This document shows positions 28,502-37,787 of a stretch of DNA of 64,000 nt, piece by piece. Position 1 is the stretch's first letter; every line of letters starts with the position of its first letter. Position numbers and translations under genes: made by a program. Below the pieces are notes generated by a model. That model had not been told where the DNA came from. It ran no database searches and saw nothing but the letters and a program-made list of their open reading frames with translations. The stretch comes from Pseudovibrio sp. Alg231-02 (GTDB lineage: Bacteria; Pseudomonadota; Alphaproteobacteria; Rhizobiales; Stappiaceae), in NCBI RefSeq assembly GCF_900143565.1, contig NZ_FREX01000006.1, positions 125,753-189,752 on the forward strand, read 5' to 3'.

Positions 28502-30526
28502 TTAAAAACTGCTTGAGAACCTGACAGCAAGATCGCCTCCAAGCTTGTCCTGATAACGGGCCGAAAAGACCTTCCCCAAGACCTCAACGCGGCTTTGCTC
28601 AGTCATATTATAGGCTGCACTTGCTTCGGCAACAAAACGAGCTCTGTTCTTTGAACGCTCTGCACCAACAGAAAAATGTGCCAGACCGGGGATATTGGTA
28701 GAAGCTGATACTTCAACATCATCTGCAAAGAAGTCCACTTCCCCTTGCAAAGCAAAACCGAGTTCCAGTTGCTCAAAAACAGAAAACCGGGACCGGAGGC
28801 CAAAAATACCAGCGGCTGCACTTGTCGAGTTACCGTGAATATGGGCGATGGTGTCCAGCTCTGTTTGCTCGTCATATCCAGCTTGATAGGTGTTCTCCCA
28901 ATATGCACCGATATAGGGGGAGATCATGAAATTCTCTGAGAATTGATGATCTGCAATAAGTCGTGCGCCCACAGTCCTGCTGCTGAAATGAGTGGAGCCC
29001 CTTCCTACCTGTACATCAGTGAAATCTTGCCCACGTGTGACATCTGCATCGCTATAAAGCCATGCCCCATCAAGGCGGGCACGAACATGGGTATCCTTAG
29101 AACCGAGAGGAAACGAACCAATCAAATACTCGGCGAATGCACCGACGCCAATACCGTAATTCAAGCCCAACGTTGAACCAGTATTCCCTTCTCCATAGGT
29201 CCCAACACTTGCACCGAGTTTGAAAGCATCGCTGATGTTGACCGCACCAGTTAAACTACCACCAAAAGCATTGGTCCCCTGAAACAAACTAGTTGCGCCA
29301 GCCCGAACACCCAAACAGGCATTGCGGCCCTGCGAAATGTGGCACTCTTCCTCCCTAAGCTTCCTCGCTAAATGACTATTCAGATCCACGGCATTCGCAA
29401 ATTCATTTGCGACCTCAATGGCAGAAGCTTGCACGTTAGCAAGATCTTGAATAGCTGTGCGATAAATGAAGGCGCTGTACGTGGTTCCATCATATGAGTA
29501 GCCGGTAATCGTTGAACCGTCAGCGCTAATGTCAATCGCATGAGTAGCAACAGCCCCTGTCAGTTGGCCGAGATCTTTCATTTCTCCATTTTGCCATCGA
29601 AATGCGCGTGTTCTGGCAGCTCCGATTGAGTTGCCGACAACAACACCGCTGCTATCACTTATCCCCAAAGCATAGGAGTAGGAATCTCCGCGAAGAGTCC
29701 CCAAACTTTCAACTTTGCCATTGACCCATCTCGTGGCATTGGGAGTGCTACGGTCTCCAGAATGCCCTACGATGATCCGCCCATCAGCACTTACATCTTT
29801 TGCATCAGCCTCAACATCCCCTGTGAGAGGATTGAGTTCTTCCATCAGGCCATTTTGCCATCGAAACGCTCCGGAGATCTGGTTTCCTTTATTTAAAGTG
29901 CCGACGACTACGGTTCCATCGACATTTACATTTTCTGCTGCTGCTTCACTAGCGCCCCCAGTCGTACCTAGGTCTTGCATGCTGCCATTTTGCCAAAGAA
30001 ATGCGCGTGTGAGGCCGCTGGAATTATCTGCGTTGCCCACCACAATCTCTCCAGAGGCATTGGTCGCGGTTGCAAATGCCTCGTTTCCTCCAGGAAGGTG
30101 TCCAAGGTCCTGTAAGTGACCTCCCTCCCAACGGAATGCATGTACCACACTCGAATTTGAATATTTTATAGAGTTGCCAATAACAACTTGCCCATTAGCG
30201 CTGACCCCTGTCGCAAATGAGCTCGAATATCCTGGAAGATTGCCAAGAAGGACAGTGGGGGACTGAGTTGTATTCCAGACAGCTGCGCTAGAGGCCCCTG
30301 CCAGGCCCTGTACGCCAACGACTATTGTCCCATCTGCATTGATAGCGTTAGCAAGAGAGAGAGTTACAGAAGGGTCTTGTGGGTGAGGTAGAGAAGTGAC
30401 CACCTCCAAAGGTGGCCATTGAAGCTGGCTTTGTGCAAGGCTCGTTGTGACGGTAAAAGGTGACCAAAGTAAAGTAAGCGCCAAACCTGCTAAACGAAAT
30501 TCTGACGAGAAAGGTGAAAAGTGCAT
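28502..30526 (-). CDS. Autotransporter with HAF repeats
   Basis: A 674-residue surface protein from ATG 30526 (a TTG at 30532 is the other option). A signal peptide covers residues 1-32. Residues ~60-345 hold five or six copies of the HAF motif (AFRWQNGxMxDLGxLxG...VSADGxxVVGxS), which would form a beta-propeller. A linker with a cysteine pair (EECHISQGRNAC) follows, then a C-terminal autotransporter beta-domain (about 400-674) ending in VRFSSSF with the required terminal F. It is probably displayed on the outer membrane through type V secretion. HAF passengers are thought to bind surfaces or ligands. No strong ribosome site is seen. Confidence 0.88.
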   Translation of the reverse strand: MHFSPFSSEFRLAGLALTLLWSPFTVTTSLAQSQLQWPPLEVVTSLPHPQDPSVTLSLANAINADGTIVVGVQGLAGASSAAVWNTTQSPTVLLGNLPGYSSSFATGVSANGQVVIGNSIKYSNSSVVHAFRWEGGHLQDLGHLPGGNEAFATATNASGEIVVGNADNSSGLTRAFLWQNGSMQDLGTTGGASEAAAENVNVDGTVVVGTLNKGNQISGAFRWQNGLMEELNPLTGDVEADAKDVSADGRIIVGHSGDRSTPNATRWVNGKVESLGTLRGDSYSYALGISDSSGVVVGNSIGAARTRAFRWQNGEMKDLGQLTGAVATHAIDISADGSTITGYSYDGTTYSAFIYRTAIQDLANVQASAIEVANEFANAVDLNSHLARKLREEECHISQGRNACLGVRAGATSLFQGTNAFGGSLTGAVNISDAFKLGASVGTYGEGNTGSTLGLNYGIGVGAFAEYLIGSFPLGSKDTHVRARLDGAWLYSDADVTRGQDFTDVQVGRGSTHFSSRTVGARLIADHQFSENFMISPYIGAYWENTYQAGYDEQTELDTIAHIHGNSTSAAAGIFGLRSRFSVFEQLELGFALQGEVDFFADDVEVSASTNIPGLAHFSVGAERSKNRARFVAEASAAYNMTEQSRVEVLGKVFSARYQDKLGGDLAVRFSSSF

Positions 30527-30836
30527 GAGCAATAAGAGTCCGAAAAAGCGAGGCTCAATCTTGGCCGCTAATCATCCAAAAGTACCGAGATAGAGAGCAC
30601 TGCAAATATTTGTTTCATTCACTGATGAGCATAAATTGAAGTCCTGGCAAAAATGAAGTGTCCGACAATTACGGAAAAACTCACAGTTAAGGACTGCCAT
30701 GAAACACCAGAGAAAATAGTTCGGAGGTCTTTGGGCTCATTTGACACGATGAAGCAAAAGTAAGCCTCACTCATGCGTTGTCAGTGAAGAGGTAATTTCT
30801 TTTATTTATCAACAGTTTAAATTCGTCACACAGAAA
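30527..30836. other. Intergenic, autotransporter upstream region
   Basis: No gene seen. It lies between the AraC gene's stop and the autotransporter start, both leftward, and has AT-rich patches consistent with an autotransporter promoter. Confidence 0.5.
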
Positions 30837-31958
30837 TTATTGTGCTTTGGCCCAATGAATATAAGTATTGAGTGGAGTCCCCTTGCTCCGATGCAGTTCA
30901 TTCAGCATTTCACTGGGGCTCATGTCAAACTCGCTTCGAAACACCTTGGAAAATGTCGATAAGTGCTTAAAGCCACACGCCTCAGCGAGCTCTCCAATTT
31001 CTTTCCGATTTTGCAGGCGTAGGAGCTGGCGGGCCCGCGCTAACCGCATGGTGCGTAGGTATTTTGCAAAGCCTCCCATCGGATCAAGCAGACGGTAAAG
31101 GGTACTTCGCGAAATACCCATCAAGTGGGCAAGATCATCACTGCTCAGGTCAGGGTTAGATAAGTTGTGTCGGAGCAGGCCTTTTACTTGAAGCCTGCGG
31201 AGATGCTGAACTGAACGGGAAAGTGTAGAGCTGGAGTTTTCATTGTCTTGATGTGACACGATCTGTCCGACCAACTCTGCGATGCAATCAACAATGCTGG
31301 TGTATTGATCATCTGTAAGTGTGTTGATCTCTGTGCTGAGACTGAGCATCAATTGCCGAATGATTGGCAAGGGAGCAGCATTACCGCGAAAGATCTGAAT
31401 AGGGTGGCTACGCTGGGCTGAAATGTAACCACTCAACTTCTCGCGTGGCAGCATCAACTTGCAAAGTTGATAATCTGCGTGATGTGCAGACATGGGCTGT
31501 GTAGCATCATAAAAAATCAGATCACCGCTCTGCAGTCCAAAGCTCCCTTTGGAGCATTCAAGTTCGCTTCCTCCGGTATGGCAGTAGAACTGAATGCAAT
31601 ACACATCGATGTTGTCTTGTGCAGTTCGCTTCTCAGTTCGCTCGACATAATAGTGACCACCGGAAATCAGACAAAGGCTGGCATCTGGAAGAAATCGGGC
31701 GCTCACAGATGCAGAAAAGTTCTCTACAGGCGGGCAATAGGCTTTGTTCACCACATCCCCGGTAACTGCATGATAGGTTTCTACCCAGTCCCCCCACCGA
31801 ACGTCTTTTTGCCGATGCAAAGAAATATGATCTGATTTTTTTCGCAAATGAAGATGATGCCAATACGTTGCAACTGATAGTGGTAGTGTTAACACTTGGA
31901 AATCGAGGGAGCAAGTGAGTAGGACGCTCTGCAGAATCGTTTCGGACCTACGCTTCAA
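30837..31958 (-). CDS. AraC-family transcriptional regulator
   Basis: A 373-residue regulator with a C-terminal AraC/XylS DNA-binding domain (LSSDDLAHLMGISRSTLYRLL, then GELAEACGFKHLSTFSKVFRSEFDMSPSEM), i.e. two helix-turn-helices. The N-terminal AraC-binding-like region contains a cupin-type stretch (SGGHYYVERTEKRTAQDNIDVYCIQFY and the GLQSGDLIFYDATQP segment). The apparent TTG start at 31958 has AGGAGA directly before it with too little spacing, so the true start may be somewhat downstream. It is leftward and upstream of the autotransporter, which it may control. Confidence 0.85.
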   Translation of the reverse strand: MKRRSETILQSVLLTCSLDFQVLTLPLSVATYWHHLHLRKKSDHISLHRQKDVRWGDWVETYHAVTGDVVNKAYCPPVENFSASVSARFLPDASLCLISGGHYYVERTEKRTAQDNIDVYCIQFYCHTGGSELECSKGSFGLQSGDLIFYDATQPMSAHHADYQLCKLMLPREKLSGYISAQRSHPIQIFRGNAAPLPIIRQLMLSLSTEINTLTDDQYTSIVDCIAELVGQIVSHQDNENSSSTLSRSVQHLRRLQVKGLLRHNLSNPDLSSDDLAHLMGISRSTLYRLLDPMGGFAKYLRTMRLARARQLLRLQNRKEIGELAEACGFKHLSTFSKVFRSEFDMSPSEMLNELHRSKGTPLNTYIHWAKAQ

Positions 31959-32042
31959 TCTCCTTTAACTGACTGCATGCTTAAATTCTGAACTTGAAGG
32001 AGTAAATTTGCAAAATTGATTTGAGATGAAGTAACTCCCCAC

Positions 32043-32363
32043 CTACCCATTCGAAACAAACTTCAGCCCGACGATTGCTGCGATGAGCATGGCTATGAAG
32101 AAGAGGCGGAGGAAGGTGATTGGTTCTCCAAAGAGGAAGATGCCAAGGATTGCGATGCCAGAAGCACCGATCCCCGTCCACACAGCATAGGCTGTACCAA
32201 GCGGTATGGACACCATGGCTTTGGTCAGGAAGTAAAGCGACAGCAAGGCTGTGATGATAAAGGCTATTGTATAGAGCGGTCTGGTAAAGCCGTCAGACAG
32301 CTTGAGGCAGACAGCAAAGGTCATTTCAAACAGGCCAGCGATGATGAGCCAGATCCATGCCAT
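32043..32363 (-). CDS. Small multidrug resistance protein, SugE/Gdx type
   Basis: A 106-residue inner-membrane exporter with four spans. The essential Glu13 lies in LFEMTFAVCLK, and GTAYAVWTGIGA is the SugE signature. SugE proteins export guanidinium and quaternary ammonium compounds in exchange for protons and work as dual-topology dimers. GGAGG lies 8-9 bp before the ATG. No guanidine riboswitch is recognised upstream; the leader is short. A flavodoxin-like gene follows upstream on the same strand. Confidence 0.9.
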   Translation of the reverse strand: MAWIWLIIAGLFEMTFAVCLKLSDGFTRPLYTIAFIITALLSLYFLTKAMVSIPLGTAYAVWTGIGASGIAILGIFLFGEPITFLRLFFIAMLIAAIVGLKFVSNG

Positions 32364-32511
32364 TCAGTTGCCTCCAACGCAACGTCTAAAGCGTAACCTC
32401 TGTTCACCACCAACGGTGCGCTTAAGAGAATACGCGATGAAACAAAAGCTTGATGCCGTTTGAGCGTTCCACTCCAAATTTGATCACCTATAAGAAATGC
32501 GATTTAAGCCC

Positions 32512-33129
32512 TCAGTGTAAAGGGCTCTTTCCTTGAGATGGATGGTTTTCTCCACCTTCCACCCAGCGGCGTGTCGCCTTTGCAATGCGGGCGCCATAGG
32601 CAAAGGCTGTGTCTCTGTCTGATTGAGGAGGAGCCACTTCTGGCCCTTGATCCATGTTGGCCTGCGCTGCTGCGCCATAATACACGCCAAGGCGATTGAG
32701 ATCTTTGTCGCTGCCAAAGCTGTAATTATTGCCCGGCGGCATGCCAAGGCTTACCCAGATCATGCCATGCTGGGCTGCAAAGGCTGCCATTTGAAGGAAG
32801 ACGTTGTGCCGGTCGCCGCTCATGGAACCTGATACGCTGAAACCACCGGCGATCTTGTTGATCCAGCCTTGTTTGTACCAAACGGTTGCAGAGGCATCCA
32901 TGAAGAATTTGAAGGGGGCAGCCACACCTCCCATGTAGGTCGGGCTTCCAAAAACGATGGCATCAGCGGCTTCCAGAGCGTCCCAGTCCGTGTCCTCATA
33001 ATCGCTGACAGGCACATAAGTGACCGTGGCACCGTTTTCACTGGCACCACGGGCGACTGCATGTGCCAGTGCCTCGGTATGTCCGTTGGCAGAAAAAAAG
33101 GCGATTGCTACCAGAATGTCTTTTGACAT
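32512..33129 (-). CDS. Flavodoxin-like NAD(P)H:quinone oxidoreductase, second copy
   Basis: A 205-residue flavodoxin-fold protein paralogous to the gene at 26870: FFSANGHTEALAHA is the FMN phosphate loop, GSPTYMGGVAAPFKFFMD and AAFAAQHGMIWVSLGMPPG are almost the same as in the other copy. Likely function is quinone or flavin reduction in stress defence. It lies 148 bp upstream of the SMR exporter on the same strand, which may be a detoxification pair. Confidence 0.85.
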   Translation of the reverse strand: MSKDILVAIAFFSANGHTEALAHAVARGASENGATVTYVPVSDYEDTDWDALEAADAIVFGSPTYMGGVAAPFKFFMDASATVWYKQGWINKIAGGFSVSGSMSGDRHNVFLQMAAFAAQHGMIWVSLGMPPGNNYSFGSDKDLNRLGVYYGAAAQANMDQGPEVAPPQSDRDTAFAYGARIAKATRRWVEGGENHPSQGKSPLH

Positions 33130-33259
33130 GGACCGTTACTCTTCAAAGCCTGTCAGAATTCCGGTCTATTTGGGAGCAAACGCCTTTCAGCTACTCTAAG
33201 ATAGCTCGGGCAGATTTAGATGTGCTCGATTAAAATTCTTCACGCACATCCCCGTTTGC

Positions 33260-33769
33260 CTAGGATTCCTTATAGGCTCCGCTGGAATAATGCAGCTCAT
33301 AGGAGTGGCTGTAGATTTCCAGAATGTTGCCAAACGGATCTTCCATGTAGATCATGCGGTACGGCTTTTCGCCCGGATAATAGTAGCGTGGCTCCTTCAT
33401 GCGGCGTTTCCCGCCAGCAGCCTCAATCTTGGAAGCCAGACCTTCCACATCCGGGTCCTGAACACAGTAATGGAAGATACCGGTCTTCCAATATTCGAAG
33501 TTATTTTCCGGGGTCTCGTTCTGCGCAAACTCAAAAAGCTCCACACCAATGCCATCACTGGTGGAAAGATGAGCGATCTTAAAGCTCTTCCAGCCTTTAC
33601 CAAACACGTCAGTACACATTTCACCAATCGGACTGTCATCTTCAACAATCTCGCTTGGTTCCATGATGATGTACCAGCCCATCACATCACGATAGAACTT
33701 CACTGCAGCTTCTACATCCGGAACGGAAAGACCGATGTGAGAGAAACGTCTTGGATAAGGTGCGGACAT
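33260..33769 (-). CDS. VOC-superfamily protein (lactoylglutathione lyase-like)
   Basis: A 169-residue single-module protein. RRFSHIGLSVPDVEAAVKFYRDVMGWYIIMEP opens the VOC fold, the metal-site His in GIFHYCVQDPDVEGL and the Glu in EDPFGNILEIYSHSYE are conserved. The substrate is unknown and could be a methylglyoxal adduct or a catechol-type ring. ATG 33769 has GAGG 6 bp upstream; the frame opens to 33847. A LysR gene lies divergently 133 bp away, forming a third VOC/LysR or reductase/LysR pair in this window. Confidence 0.82.
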   Translation of the reverse strand: MSAPYPRRFSHIGLSVPDVEAAVKFYRDVMGWYIIMEPSEIVEDDSPIGEMCTDVFGKGWKSFKIAHLSTSDGIGVELFEFAQNETPENNFEYWKTGIFHYCVQDPDVEGLASKIEAAGGKRRMKEPRYYYPGEKPYRMIYMEDPFGNILEIYSHSYELHYSSGAYKES

Positions 33770-33902
33770 AACAGACCTCGCTACGCTAAACTTTACAGGC
33801 GGAATGCCTTGGATACGTTGGATGTAGCAATTCTGTGAGAAAACCAAAAATTATCATTTATTAGTTTTATGATAATTTAATGTTATGTATGCTTGGGCCA
33901 TG

Positions 33903-34796
33903 TTGAATTCTCAGTGGCTTAAGACCTTCGTTAAACTAACTGAAACTGGTCATTTCACCCAGACAGCCAATCAACTTGGTATGACACAGCCGGGTGTAAG
34001 CCAGCACCTGAAAAAGCTGGAGCAGCAAATCGGTGCGCCGCTAATCACAAAAATCGGCAAGGGCTTTGAGTTGACGCGGGAAGGGGAGCTTCTGCTGGGC
34101 TTTGCATTGAAAGCAGAGAGGCAGGAAGCAGACCTTCGCGCCGCCATTCAGCAAGATGATCCCAATATCGGTGAAGTCCGCATTGCATGTTCCGGGTCCA
34201 TGGCGCTCTACCTCTATCCCAAACTTCTCAAGCAACAGAGCGTCCATCCCGGTTTACTGCTGAAAGTCGAAGTGGCTCCCAACCATCGCAGCCTCCAACT
34301 GTTGCAAAACAATGAGGTCGATCTCTGCATCGTTACTCAGCAGACTGTTCAGTCCTCACTTGTGCAACACCACATCGGTGATGAACCGCTTTGCCTTGTG
34401 GTGCCAGCCGATTTCAATGGGAACCCGTCGGTCTTCGCGGACCTGGAGTCGCTGGGCTTCATTGATCATCCGGATGGACAACACTATGCAGAGCGCCTGC
34501 TCACGCCAAATTTTCCAGAGATAAGTGCTATTTCTGCTGACCTCAGAACAACTGGTTACATCAACCAGCTCAGTCAGATCCTTGTACCTGTTGCACAAGG
34601 ACTGGGATACACGGTTTTACCGGAAACCGCCGTTCGCAGTTTTGAGGCACAAGCGAACATCAGAATTGTGGAGCTGAAAGAGCCCGTCAGTGACCCGCTC
34701 TATCTGACAGCTAAAAAGCATCGCACTTTGGCAGCGCGTTATGACTGGTTCAGCAAAAAAATCGCAGAACTATGCGGTCAAATGAGCAGCAGTTAG
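33903..34796 (+). CDS. LysR-family transcriptional regulator
   Basis: A 297-residue regulator from ATG 33903, with a start at 33885 six codons earlier also possible; neither has a strong ribosome site. The helix-turn-helix is WLKTFVKLTETGHFTQTANQLGMTQPGVSQHLKKLEQQIG, followed by the LysR ligand-binding domain. The divergent VOC gene is the probable target. Confidence 0.88.
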   Translation: MNSQWLKTFVKLTETGHFTQTANQLGMTQPGVSQHLKKLEQQIGAPLITKIGKGFELTREGELLLGFALKAERQEADLRAAIQQDDPNIGEVRIACSGSMALYLYPKLLKQQSVHPGLLLKVEVAPNHRSLQLLQNNEVDLCIVTQQTVQSSLVQHHIGDEPLCLVVPADFNGNPSVFADLESLGFIDHPDGQHYAERLLTPNFPEISAISADLRTTGYINQLSQILVPVAQGLGYTVLPETAVRSFEAQANIRIVELKEPVSDPLYLTAKKHRTLAARYDWFSKKIAELCGQMSSS

Positions 34797-34818
34797 GCTA
34801 CCATCACAGAAGCCTAAC
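34792..34818. terminator. Weak hairpin between convergent genes
   Basis: GTTAGGCT (34792-34799) and AGCCTAAC (34811-34818) form an 8-bp stem overlapping the LysR stop, with no T-run on either side. Possible weak bidirectional terminator. Confidence 0.35.
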
Positions 34819-34830
34819 CACAAAATCAGA

Positions 34831-35619
34831 TTAGCGCTGGGCCAGTTCCGCCACAGCAGCAATCATGCGGTCCAGATCTTCCGGGCGAGACAGGCGGTGA
34901 TCGCCGTCTTTCACCAGTGTCAGCACCACATCGTCATGGGCCATGCCTTCAACAATGCGCAGCGCATGCTGCCACGGAACTGCATCATCCTTCTGACCTT
35001 GCAAAATGATGGTCTTGCAATTGGTGATGATCGGCGCGCCAAGCAAAAGGTTTGTCCTGCCGTCCTCGATCAGATCACGGGTGATGATGTATGGGCTGTC
35101 TTCATACTCGGATGGGCGCTCAAAGCGGCCTTTCTCCATGATCTCCTGCTTGATTTCATCGGTAAACTCATGCTTCCACATCAGCTCCTCAGTGAAATCC
35201 GGGGCAGGGGCAATCAGCACCATGCCGGAGAGGGTGCCCTCAATGGTCTCGGAGGCTTCGTGCAGCGCCTTTGCCAGTAGCAGTGCCATCCAGCCGCCCA
35301 TGGAAGAGCCAACAACAATGGTCGGTCCTTTACAGAACTGCCTGAACACAGCAACGGCTTCTTCCAACCAAAGAGAGATGGTGCCGTCAACAAACTCACC
35401 GCCGGATTCGCCATGACCGGAATAATCCATGCGCGTGCAGGTCAGGCCTTGCTTCTCAGTCCACTCACAAAGCACTTCGGCTTTGGTGCCAAGCATGTCG
35501 GATTTGAAACCGGAAAGCCACAGAACACCCGGCGCACCGCGTTCATCATGTCGCACTGCGATCTTCCGTGCACTGTCTCCTTTGCCAACGCTGATGAATT
35601 GCGGTAAGTCAGCACTCAT
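34831..35619 (-). CDS. Alpha/beta hydrolase
   Basis: A 262-residue serine hydrolase: LWLSGFKSDMLGTKA near the oxyanion hole, nucleophile elbow GSSMGGW (about residues 105-111), Asp in QGQKDDAVPW and catalytic His in DGDHRLSRPEDL. DYSGHGESGG matches the BAAT/monoglyceride-lipase-like subset, and the family appears widely in alphaproteobacteria. Substrate not predictable. GGAGG lies 7 bp before the ATG. Divergent from the GT4 gene. Confidence 0.86.
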   Translation of the reverse strand: MSADLPQFISVGKGDSARKIAVRHDERGAPGVLWLSGFKSDMLGTKAEVLCEWTEKQGLTCTRMDYSGHGESGGEFVDGTISLWLEEAVAVFRQFCKGPTIVVGSSMGGWMALLLAKALHEASETIEGTLSGMVLIAPAPDFTEELMWKHEFTDEIKQEIMEKGRFERPSEYEDSPYIITRDLIEDGRTNLLLGAPIITNCKTIILQGQKDDAVPWQHALRIVEGMAHDDVVLTLVKDGDHRLSRPEDLDRMIAAVAELAQR

Positions 35620-35750
35620 TCATAACCTCCAAACACTTATCGGCTTATACTGGCCGGCAATTGTTCGGAAACCTGATTACAGTGCCTCCACAGTTGCCCG
35701 CCGGACATTTTGGCGAGCATAGTTGGATCACTCTCAAAAAACATAGAGAA

Positions 35751-36926
35751 ATGTCCAAAGTGCCGACCATTTTGCAAATTGTCCCCGACCTTCAAACCGG
35801 CGGAGCCGAGCGCACCACAGTGGATGTCGCAGAGGCGATCGTCAACGAAGGCTGGAATAGCCTTGTGATTTCGCAGGGCGGACGCATGGTCCCCGAGTTG
35901 GAAGCAACAGGGGCAGTGCACTTTGAACTGCCAGTGAAGTCCAAGAACCCTTGGACCATGTGGCGTAATTCCTATTTGATTGAGCGTATCTGCCAGCAGA
36001 ACAGAGTTGATCTGGTGCATGCCCGATCCCGTGCCCCCGCATGGTCGGCCTTGTGGGCGGCTCACCGTCTTAACATTCCTTATGTCACCACCTATCACGG
36101 CATCTATAAGGAAACGAACAAGTTCAAGGCGTTCTACAACTCTTCCATGACCCGTGCGGACAAGGTGATCGCGAACTCCAGATTCACAGCGGATCTGGTG
36201 GAAAAACGCGACCCGCGCACAAAAGGCAAAACCTCGGTTATCTATCGCGGCCCGGATGTGGAATCCTTCAACCCCGACAATATCAGCGATGAGCGTATCA
36301 CAGACCTGCGCGCGCGCTGGGGTGTCTCTGACAACCGCCGCGTGGTGATAAACCTTGCCCGCCTGACTGAATGGAAAGGCCAGCGCGTGCTGATTGAAGC
36401 AACGCGCCAGTTGATCGAACGTGGCGGCTATGATGACGTGCTTGTGGTTTTGGCGGGCGATGATCAGGGGCGCGAATCCTATCGCCAGTCTTTGGAACTT
36501 CAGATTGCAGAATCTGATTTGACTGAACGTGTGCGCATCGTTGGGCACTGCTCAGATGTTCCGGCAGCCCTCGCAATAGCAGATGTTTCTGTTGTTGCTT
36601 CCATTGAAGCCGAGGCTTTTGGTCGTGCAGCTGTAGAAGCGCAAGCAGCGGGTGTGCCGATCATCGTCTCCAACATTGGTGCTGTACCGGAAACGGTTCT
36701 TGTACCGCCTGTTGTAAAGGCTGAAGAGCGTACTGGTTGGCATTTTGAAAATGGTGATGCTGAAGAACTCTGCGAGTTGATGGCTCAGGCCTTGGATATG
36801 AGCGCTGGAGACCGTGCCAAACTCACCAAACGGGCTCATGACCATGTAGAACGGTCATTCACCAAGCAGGCTATGTGTGATGCCACACTAAACGTTTACC
36901 GCGAGCTGTTACCAACAGGAAGCTAA
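35751..36926 (+). CDS. Glycosyltransferase family 4
   Basis: A 391-residue GT-B-fold sugar transferase. The N-terminus LQIVPDLQTGGAERTTVDVAEAI has the GGAE phosphate loop, and the C-terminal part (ADVSVVASIEAEAFGRAAVEAQAAGVPIIVSN) has the E-x7-E motif of GT4 retaining transferases. It likely adds a sugar to lipopolysaccharide core or another lipid-linked glycan. The chosen ATG follows GAGA; upstream ATG 35661 overlaps the divergent hydrolase promoter. Adjacent to infC but probably a separate transcript. Confidence 0.87.
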   Translation: MSKVPTILQIVPDLQTGGAERTTVDVAEAIVNEGWNSLVISQGGRMVPELEATGAVHFELPVKSKNPWTMWRNSYLIERICQQNRVDLVHARSRAPAWSALWAAHRLNIPYVTTYHGIYKETNKFKAFYNSSMTRADKVIANSRFTADLVEKRDPRTKGKTSVIYRGPDVESFNPDNISDERITDLRARWGVSDNRRVVINLARLTEWKGQRVLIEATRQLIERGGYDDVLVVLAGDDQGRESYRQSLELQIAESDLTERVRIVGHCSDVPAALAIADVSVVASIEAEAFGRAAVEAQAAGVPIIVSNIGAVPETVLVPPVVKAEERTGWHFENGDAEELCELMAQALDMSAGDRAKLTKRAHDHVERSFTKQAMCDATLNVYRELLPTGS

Positions 36927-36965
36927 CTGGTTGTAAATGTCGCGTCAGAACCTACAAAACTAGTG

Positions 36966-36994
36966 TTGACTTACGTGGCATTTTTCCTGATTCT
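36966..36994 (+). promoter_or_regulatory. Putative sigma70 promoter of infC
   Basis: TTGACT (36966-36971), a 17-bp spacer and GATTCT (36989-36994) form a plausible promoter about 120 bp before the infC start. The -35 is near consensus; the -10 is weak. Confidence 0.5.
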
Positions 36995-37116
36995 AGCAAT
37001 GCAGCGCAATTGATGCCCTTCCCACGCGTTTCTCGACTTGACGAAACAGTCGGAACCAGTCATTGAACTGTTACCAAATATTCGCAAGTTCGGCAGTCTA
37101 AAGAGGAGATACTCAC

Positions 37117-37659
37117 ATTCGCCGTCCGTTTCGCGCACCGCCACCCACTAAGGAAGGGCCGCGCACCAATAAAGAGATTCGCGTTCGCGAAGTGCAGCTG
37201 ATCAACACCGAAGGTGACAACCTCGGCCCAACTCCAACCGAAGAAGCCCTCGCAATGGCGGTGGAACAAGGTTTGGACCTGGTCGAAATTGCTCCGAACA
37301 GTCAGCCACCTGTTTGTAAGATTCTGGACTATGGTCGCTATAAGTACCAAGCTCAGAAGAAAGCTGCAGAAGCACGCAAAAAACAGAAGATCGTTGAGAT
37401 CAAAGAAATCAAAATGCGTCCGAACATCGACACTCATGATTATGAAGTGAAGATGCGGAACATGAAGCGCTTCTTTGAAGATGGTGATAAAGTGAAGGTG
37501 ACACTTCGCTTCCGTGGCCGTGAAATGGCTCACCAGGATCTCGGCATGAAGTTGCTCCTGAAGGTTAAAGCAGAGACTGCGGACATCGCTAAAGTCGAGT
37601 CCCATCCAAAGCTTGAAGGCCGCCAGATGATGATGGTGCTCTCACCTATCGCTCGTTAA
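37117..37659 (+). CDS. infC: Translation initiation factor IF-3 (ATT start)
   Basis: A 180-residue IF-3 that binds the 30S subunit and checks initiator tRNA pairing. The N-domain starts [29 protein letters not shown], and [28 protein letters not shown] and the C-domain ([14 protein letters not shown]...[12 protein letters not shown]) are complete. No ATG fits: AGGAG at 37104-37108 is 8 bp before ATT 37117, in frame with the whole protein. The rare AUU start is the E. coli mechanism by which IF-3 discriminates against its own mRNA. A terminator follows, so rpmI and rplT are not directly downstream. Confidence 0.93.
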   Translation: MRRPFRAPPPTKEGPRTNKEIRVREVQLINTEGDNLGPTPTEEALAMAVEQGLDLVEIAPNSQPPVCKILDYGRYKYQAQKKAAEARKKQKIVEIKEIKMRPNIDTHDYEVKMRNMKRFFEDGDKVKVTLRFRGREMAHQDLGMKLLLKVKAETADIAKVESHPKLEGRQMMMVLSPIAR

Positions 37660-37732
37660 TACGGGCAGGTTGAAGCGCTCCGGCTTTGTTTCCGTGTAGC
37701 TACTCAACCGCAGCCCCAGAGAATTTTGAGAT

Positions 37733-37764
37733 TACCCGGCACATTGTGTCGGGTATTTTCGTTT
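37733..37764 (+). terminator. infC terminator
   Basis: TACCCGGCAC/GTGTCGGGTA forms a 10-bp stem with one G-U pair and a 3-base loop (37733-37755), followed by TTTTCGTTTG. Confidence 0.8.
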
Positions 37765-37787
37765 GTACCTGAGAGTGGAGGCTGATT

